Shown here: positions 59,352 through 64,000 of the stretch, piece after piece
Position numbering within the stretch: the first letter of the stretch is position 1
Layout: each line of letters opens with the position of its first letter
From: an uncultured Microbacteriaceae bacterium
GTDB lineage: Bacteria > Actinomycetota > Actinomycetes > Actinomycetales > Microbacteriaceae
Direction of reading: 5' to 3'
Length of the DNA stretch: 64,000 nt
Assembly (NCBI GenBank): GCA_947487835.1
Contig: CANKXX010000001.1
Location: 496,001-560,000 of the forward strand
The notes under the pieces: generated by a model
What the model was told of the DNA's origin: nothing
The model's input: only the letters and a program-made list of their open reading frames with translations
Databases searched by the model: none
Program-made: the position numbers and the translations under genes

Positions 59352-60692
59352 ATGGCAGCACAGTCCTCAGGTTCAGGTTCCGCTTTCACCAGGCGTGGAT
59401 TCATCGGAGTCGCGGGAGGCATGGCCGCGGCCACCCTGCTCGCGGCCTGCAGCCCCTCGGGCGGATCGGGTGGTGGCGGCGGCGGAGGCGGCGGCGGCAC
59501 CATCAAGTTCTGGAACATGCCCTGGGGCAACACGGAGTTCAACACGCTCGACGAGGAGATCACGAAGGCCTACAAGCCCGAGGACGGCCTCGGCGCCGCG
59601 ACCTACCAGGTCATCCAGTGGGCGAACTTCACCCAGACGTTCTCCTCCGCGGTCGCGTCCAACACCGGCCCCGCGGTCAGCTCCGGTGGCGGCACCCAGG
59701 CGTTCCAGTTCGAGGCGCAGGGCAAGATCGCCTACGCGGACGACCTGCTCGAGAGCTGGAAGGAGAGCGGCCTCTACGACGACTTCCTCCCCGGCCTCCT
59801 CGACACCATGAAGGTGGAGAAGGGCTACGCAGCCGTCCCCTACAACCTCGACATGCGCGTGCTCTGGTACAACACGACGCTGCTCGAGGCGGCCGGCATC
59901 AGCGCCCCGCCGACCGACTGGCAGGGCTACATGGACGCCTGCGAGGCGCTCAAGAAGAACAACGTCTACGGCTACGGCACGGGCGCGGGCGCCGGCGCGT
60001 TCACGGGCACCCACGCCCTCGTCTCCTGGATGATCAACAACGGCGGTGGCCTGTTCGACGAGGACCAGAAGCCGAACTGCGTGACGCCGGAGAACATCGA
60101 GGCCATGGACTTCGTGCTCGAGATGGTGTCGAAGGGCTACGTCGACCCGGCGAGCGCCACGTACACCAGCGCGAACGTCGACAGCCAGTGGGAGGCCCGC
60201 ACGTTCGGCATGGGCTACAACACCGGCGGTCTGGCGAACAACGTCGGCGGCGACGTCGGCGGCGAGCTCGCGGTCATGAGCCCGCTGAAGAGCCCCTCGG
60301 GCAAGCAGGGCGCCCTGTTCTTCCCGAACAGCATCATGATGTACACGAACACCCCCAGCCAGGAGGGCTCGGAGGCGTTCCTCACGTACTACTACCAGAA
60401 CATGACCCCGCTCTGGACGGAGGGGACCGGCATCGGCCTGCCGCCGCTCAAGTCCATCACCGAGACGGAGGAGTTCCAGGCGGACCCGACCAACGTCAAG
60501 ATCATCACCGAGTGGCAGCCCGTCGCCCGCACGTGGGCGGCGCCGGGCGGCGACGCGCTGTTCTTCGACGTCACGGCCGTCGACGGCACCCCCGCCATGG
60601 ACACCTTCAGCCAGTCGATCCTCGGCGGCAACACCGACTCGAAGACGGCTCTGACCGCCCTCCAGTCCGCGATCGAGGGCGCTCTGGCCTGA
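59352..60692 (+). CDS. Sugar ABC transporter substrate-binding lipoprotein (Tat-type)
   Basis: A 446-residue CUT1-type solute-binding protein. The N-terminus has a twin-arginine signal (TRRGFIGVAG) and a lipobox LLAAC with lipidated C33, then a poly-Gly linker (about 38-49) and the periplasmic-binding fold (TIKFWNMPWGN and onward). It captures a sugar outside the membrane. ATG 59352 with GGAAGGGA about nine bases upstream was chosen over the in-frame ATG at 59184. First gene of the importer operon. Confidence 0.9.
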   Translation: MAAQSSGSGSAFTRRGFIGVAGGMAAATLLAACSPSGGSGGGGGGGGGGTIKFWNMPWGNTEFNTLDEEITKAYKPEDGLGAATYQVIQWANFTQTFSSAVASNTGPAVSSGGGTQAFQFEAQGKIAYADDLLESWKESGLYDDFLPGLLDTMKVEKGYAAVPYNLDMRVLWYNTTLLEAAGISAPPTDWQGYMDACEALKKNNVYGYGTGAGAGAFTGTHALVSWMINNGGGLFDEDQKPNCVTPENIEAMDFVLEMVSKGYVDPASATYTSANVDSQWEARTFGMGYNTGGLANNVGGDVGGELAVMSPLKSPSGKQGALFFPNSIMMYTNTPSQEGSEAFLTYYYQNMTPLWTEGTGIGLPPLKSITETEEFQADPTNVKIITEWQPVARTWAAPGGDALFFDVTAVDGTPAMDTFSQSILGGNTDSKTALTALQSAIEGALA

Positions 60693-60732
60693 TCAGGACC
60701 GGAAGCGCTCGGCTGGAGACGAAGGAGTACCC

Positions 60733-61698
60733 ATGGCCACGAGCACTGTCACGAATCGGATAGAGAAGGCCCGCAAGGGCGTCGGCGTCTCCGGCCAGGG
60801 GGCTCCCGATCAGGGGCGGAGGAAGAAGAAGGGGATCAGCGCCCGGGCGTGGACGCTGCTCGCCTTCGCCTTCCCGTCGCTGTTCCTTCTCGTCCTGCTC
60901 AACCTGTATCCGGTGATCTACGCCGGCATCCAGTCGGTGCGGGACGGTGACCTCATCGATCCCGGCAACTTCGTCGGCCTGAAGAACTACACCGACGTCC
61001 TCACCCAGCCGAGCTTCTGGGCCGCCACGCGGTTCACGATCATCTTCACGATCGTCGGCGTCTTCGGCAGCTGGCTGATCGGGCTCGTGCTCGCGCTGCT
61101 GCTGCGCACGAAGGTGCCGGCGGGAGGCCTGTTCAAGGTCCTCCTCCTGCTGCCGTGGGTCGTGCCGGTAGTGGTGTCCGCCACGTCCTGGAACTGGCTC
61201 GTGGCCACGCCGCAGAGCCCGCTGCCGATGCTCGCCAACGCGCTCGGGCTCGGCAACGTGCTCTTCCTGGCCGACCCCGTGCTGGCCCAGGTCACGGTGT
61301 GCGTGTTCAAGGTGTGGGTGAGCTTCCCCTTCATGATGATGATGATGGCGTCCGCCCTCGCGGCCGTCGACGTCAACGTCTACGAGGCCGCGAAAATGGA
61401 CGGCGCCACGAACTGGCAGTCGTTCAGCCACATCACGATGCCGATGATCTCCCGGTCCACCTACATCAGCTGGATCCTCATGACGATCTTCTGCGTCAAC
61501 GACTTCCCGACGATCTTCCTCCTCACGGGCGGCGGGCCGGTCGACGCGACGACGTCGCTTGTCGTGCTGTCCTACCGGACGGTCTTCCAGAACTTCCAGA
61601 CCGGCCCGGGCGTCGCCATCGCGTTCGTGATGACGCTCGTGCTCGTCATCGTCTCCGTGGTCCTGTACCGCCAGATTCGGAAGGTGAACATCGAATGA
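60733..61698 (+). CDS. Sugar ABC transporter permease (MalF-type)
   Basis: A 321-residue membrane protein with six helices and the ABC permease EAA loop (EAAKMDGATNWQSFSHITMP). The cytoplasmic N-terminus is basic (RRKKKG). GAAGGAG lies before ATG 60733. Its stop overlaps the next gene's start as ATGA. It forms the channel with the second permease. Confidence 0.93.
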   Translation: MATSTVTNRIEKARKGVGVSGQGAPDQGRRKKKGISARAWTLLAFAFPSLFLLVLLNLYPVIYAGIQSVRDGDLIDPGNFVGLKNYTDVLTQPSFWAATRFTIIFTIVGVFGSWLIGLVLALLLRTKVPAGGLFKVLLLLPWVVPVVVSATSWNWLVATPQSPLPMLANALGLGNVLFLADPVLAQVTVCVFKVWVSFPFMMMMMASALAAVDVNVYEAAKMDGATNWQSFSHITMPMISRSTYISWILMTIFCVNDFPTIFLLTGGGPVDATTSLVVLSYRTVFQNFQTGPGVAIAFVMTLVLVIVSVVLYRQIRKVNIE

Positions 61699-62573
61699 GC
61701 ACCCTCACCGTCGGCCACTCCCTGGCCACCGTCGCCTCGACCGAGAAGACCAAGAAGCCGGACCCGGGCGCACGCGGCCAGTGGCTCCGCTTCGTCGTGG
61801 CGCTCGTCGTCACGGTGATCGTGCTCGTGCCGATCGCCGCCGTCGTGATCCTGTCGCTGCAGCCGTCCCTCGGCAGCACGACGACCGCGCCGATCACGCT
61901 GGAGAACTTCGGCGCGATCTTCACGACGACGAACGTCGCCCAGTGGATGGCGAACAGCCTCGGCGTCACGCTCGTCACGGTGGCGATCTCGGTGATCGTC
62001 GCCGCGCCGGCCGGCTACGTGCTGTCCCGGGCCAGGAACAAGCTGGTGTCCGGGTACTCGCTCGTGCTGTTCGTCGTGCAGTCGCTTCCGGTCGTGACGG
62101 CGGTCATCCCGCTGTTCATCCTGTTCGCGCAGATCCAGCTCGTGGACAGCCTCGTGGGCGTCACGATCATCTACGTCGGGTCGACCATGTCGGTCGCGAT
62201 CTGGATGATGGCGGCGTACTACGACTCGATCCCGATCACGCTCGAGGAGGCCGCCTGGATGGACGGCTGCTCGGTGTTCGGCAGCTTCACCCGGGTCGTG
62301 CTGCGCAACTCGCTGCCCGGGGTGCTGTCCACCGCCATCTTCTCCTTCCTCCTGGCGTGGAACGACTACCTCATCGCCGTCGTTTTCCTGCGGTCGAACG
62401 AGAACTTCACGCTGCAGATCGGCCTGCAGTCGTTCTTCCAGCAGAACGCGACGAACTGGGGACTCGTCATGGCCGTCGCCGTGGTCATGATGCTGCCGCC
62501 CGTCATCCTGTTCGCCTTCCTGAACAAGCACTTCAGCGTCGGCGGCATCGGCGGATCCCTGGCCGGCCGCTGA
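61695..62573 (+). CDS. Sugar ABC transporter permease (MalG-type)
   Basis: A 292-residue membrane protein with six helices and the EAA motif EEAAWMDGCSVFGSFTRVVL. Start ATG 61695 overlaps the previous stop (ATGA). No ATPase gene follows; a shared MsiK-type ATPase encoded elsewhere is usual for such actinobacterial importers. Confidence 0.93.
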   Translation: MSTLTVGHSLATVASTEKTKKPDPGARGQWLRFVVALVVTVIVLVPIAAVVILSLQPSLGSTTTAPITLENFGAIFTTTNVAQWMANSLGVTLVTVAISVIVAAPAGYVLSRARNKLVSGYSLVLFVVQSLPVVTAVIPLFILFAQIQLVDSLVGVTIIYVGSTMSVAIWMMAAYYDSIPITLEEAAWMDGCSVFGSFTRVVLRNSLPGVLSTAIFSFLLAWNDYLIAVVFLRSNENFTLQIGLQSFFQQNATNWGLVMAVAVVMMLPPVILFAFLNKHFSVGGIGGSLAGR

Positions 62574-62595
62574 CCGACGGGGCGGGGTCCTCGGC

Positions 62596-63378
62596 ATGCA
62601 GTCCGCCCCGGGCGTGTCTGCATCCCGAGGGCCCCGCGGTCCGCGTGGGCCCCGCGGACCGTACAAGCGCGGCATCGAGCGCCGGCGCGCGATGGTGGAG
62701 ACGGCCATGGGCGTCTTCGGCGAGAGCGGTTTCCGGGGCGGGACGCTGCAGCAGATCGCGGACCGTATCGGCGGGACCCCCACCGCCATCCTCAAGCTGT
62801 TCGGCAGCAAGGAGAACCTGCTGATCGCGGTCCTGGAGCACTGGGACGCCGTCACCCGGGAGGTCGTCGGCGAGGGCACGCGCGGCCCGGCCCACCTCGA
62901 CGGGTACCGCAGGCTGATGGCCTACCACGTCACGCACACCGGGCTGCTGCAGCTGTACCTGACCATGGCGGCCGAGGCGACGTCCCTCGATCACCCCGCG
63001 CACCGGTTCATCACCGAGCGCCACGCGGACACGCTCGCCGAGATGCGCCAGGTCTTCCTCGACGGGGTGGCCGACGGGCACTTCCTGCCGATGACCACCG
63101 AGGAGATCGAGCACGAGGCCGAATGGCTGCTCGCCGCCATGGACGGGCTGGAGACCCAGTACCTCCTGAACCCCGGGTTCGACCTCGAGCGGTCGTTCGG
63201 GCGCTACGTCGAGCGTCTCCTCCTGCGCCTGGCCCGGCCGTGCGCCGACGCCGGAGACCGTGAGGTGCCCGGCTCGGTTCTTCGTCCGCCGATTCCGGAG
63301 CCGAGTCGGGCACCTCACGGGGTGGGCTGGGCGGAGCCGATCAGCGGAAGTCCCGGGATCGGGTCGGCGGCGCCATGA
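62596..63378 (+). CDS. TetR/AcrR-family regulator with repeat-derived C-terminus
   Basis: A 260-residue repressor. It has an N-terminal RGPRGPRGPRGP stretch (about 11-22), then a helix-turn-helix (GGTLQQIADRIGGTPTAILKLFGSK) and a ligand-binding helical domain. The last 40 or so residues (from about 220) are Pro/Ala/Gly-rich, encoded across the hairpin repeat at 63261-63317, and not like TetR. It lies 22 bp after the permease gene and probably controls the importer or ROK operon. Confidence 0.85.
   Translation: MQSAPGVSASRGPRGPRGPRGPYKRGIERRRAMVETAMGVFGESGFRGGTLQQIADRIGGTPTAILKLFGSKENLLIAVLEHWDAVTREVVGEGTRGPAHLDGYRRLMAYHVTHTGLLQLYLTMAAEATSLDHPAHRFITERHADTLAEMRQVFLDGVADGHFLPMTTEEIEHEAEWLLAAMDGLETQYLLNPGFDLERSFGRYVERLLLRLARPCADAGDREVPGSVLRPPIPEPSRAPHGVGWAEPISGSPGIGSAAP
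63261..63317. repeat. Hairpin repeat, second dispersed family (copy 2)
   Basis: GTGAGGTGCCCG and CTCGG on the 5' arm pair with CCGAG and CGGGCACCTCAC on the 3' arm (17 of 18 positions). The 3' arm shares 18 bases with the copy at 59056-59073. It lies within the 3' end of the TetR gene. Confidence 0.75.
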
Positions 63379-64000
63379 CCAGGGGCTCGAAGCGGTCGGC
63401 GACGAGGTTCGTGACGCCCTCGGGCGAGCGTTCGAGCATGCCGCGGATGATCAGCGCCGGCGAGTCCCGGGCCACCCGGCGGTAGCGCCCCCACACCCCG
63501 ACGCTGCAGATGACGTTGAGGATGCCCGTCTCGTCCTCCAGGTTCAGGAACGTCATGCCGCTCGCGGTCGCCGGACGCTGGCGGTGCGTGACGATGCCGC
63601 CGACCTCGACCCTGCGACCGGACTCCGTCGTGGCGAGCGACGCCGCCGTGAGCACCCCGCGACGGTCGAGCGTTTCCCGCAGGTGCCGCACGGGGTGGTC
63701 GTCCGCCGACATCCCCGTCGCCCACAGGTCGGCGAGCAGCGTGTCGAGGTCGGTGGGCATCGCGAACAGCGGCGGCTGCACAGTGACGACCGAGCCGGGC
63801 AGGAACTCCTCCCTGTCCTGCGCCGCGTTGCCCGCGTTCCACATGGCCTCCCGCCGGGAGAGCCCGAACCCGTCGAACGCGCCCGCGGCCGCGAACGCCT
63901 CCACCTGCGCCGTCGTGAGCCCGGTGCGCCGCACGAGGTCGTTCATGTCGCGGAAGTCGCCGCCGCGATCCCGCTCCGCCACGATGCGCTCGGCGAGCGG
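63341..64000 (-). CDS. imuC: Error-prone DNA polymerase ImuC/DnaE2, C-terminal part
   Basis: The last 219 residues of a DnaE2-type polymerase; the gene runs off the right edge. Visible parts are the helix-hairpin-helix region (LTTAQVEAFAAAGAFDGFGLSRREAMW) and the C-terminal OB fold (VEVGGIVTHRQRPATASGMTFLNLEDETG). With ImuA and ImuB it makes the actinobacterial damage-induced mutasome. Its stop overlaps the TetR gene tail by 38 bp. Confidence 0.9.
   Translation of the reverse strand, partial: PLAERIVAERDRGGDFRDMNDLVRRTGLTTAQVEAFAAAGAFDGFGLSRREAMWNAGNAAQDREEFLPGSVVTVQPPLFAMPTDLDTLLADLWATGMSADDHPVRHLRETLDRRGVLTAASLATTESGRRVEVGGIVTHRQRPATASGMTFLNLEDETGILNVICSVGVWGRYRRVARDSPALIIRGMLERSPEGVTNLVADRFEPLVMAPPTRSRDFR

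Overview
The window is a 64 kb stretch of a high-GC actinobacterial chromosome. Gene content and style point to the family Microbacteriaceae: mycoredoxin and a CPWA-type thiol reductase, Ku/LigD end joining, a DUF222-HNH (13E12-type) gene, ImuC, and many small acidic proteins. The family assignment is inferred from gene content, not from a search. Coding density is high. There are no rRNA genes, CRISPR arrays, prophage genes or complete insertion sequences. Two tRNAs are visible: the 5' part of a tRNA-Arg at the left edge and a complete tRNA-His.

Layout. 0-3.2 kb: small membrane protein, orn, tRNA-His, a zincin-like protein and a PBP-fold protein that has lost its catalytic serine. 3.2-6.9 kb: P-loop kinase and a thiamine-precursor ECF transporter (ykoE-ykoD-ykoC) under a TPP riboswitch. 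7-10.7 kb: ku and ligD, head to head. 10.7-11.2 kb: a 440-bp gap with strong RNA structure and a possible 24-codon ORF. 11-24.6 kb: FAH-family hydrolase, two YtxH-like stress proteins, aspA, transporters (ZIP, NCS2, PiT), NUDIX, esterase, metallo-beta-lactamase-fold protein, PNPOx-like protein, and several acidic low-complexity proteins. 24.7-27.7 kb: DUF222-HNH gene between palindromic repeat arrays, then three more acidic proteins. 27.8-37.8 kb: methyltransferase, pabC-like gene, LacZ, alditol oxidase, maltokinase, mycoredoxin. 37.8-47.9 kb: DUF5996 protein, SNF2 helicase, thiol-dependent reductase, a hydrolase-fold pseudoenzyme, Rieske oxidoreductase, mmuM, GDSL hydrolase, phosphoribosyltransferase. 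48-50 kb: a sortase-type (LADTG) surface protein. 50-57 kb: SDR/DUF2867 protein, ECF sigma with its YCII partner, and a deoC-aldehyde dehydrogenase operon. 58-64 kb: ROK kinase, sugar ABC importer without an ATPase gene, TetR regulator, and the C-terminal end of imuC.

The clearest window-wide signal is transcriptional. More than 20 genes have a TANNNT-like hexamer followed by exactly six bases and then the start codon, the layout expected of leaderless mRNAs. Using this signal, two short leader ORFs appear, one before mmuM (19 codons) and one before lacZ (28 codons). Each ends in a four-base overlap with the main start codon (ATGA or GTGA). In three places the TAG stop codon of one gene is also the first half of the -10 hexamer of the next. 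Two dispersed repeat families, two pseudoenzymes, a duplicated lacZ 3' end and the structured gap downstream of ligD are the other points of interest.
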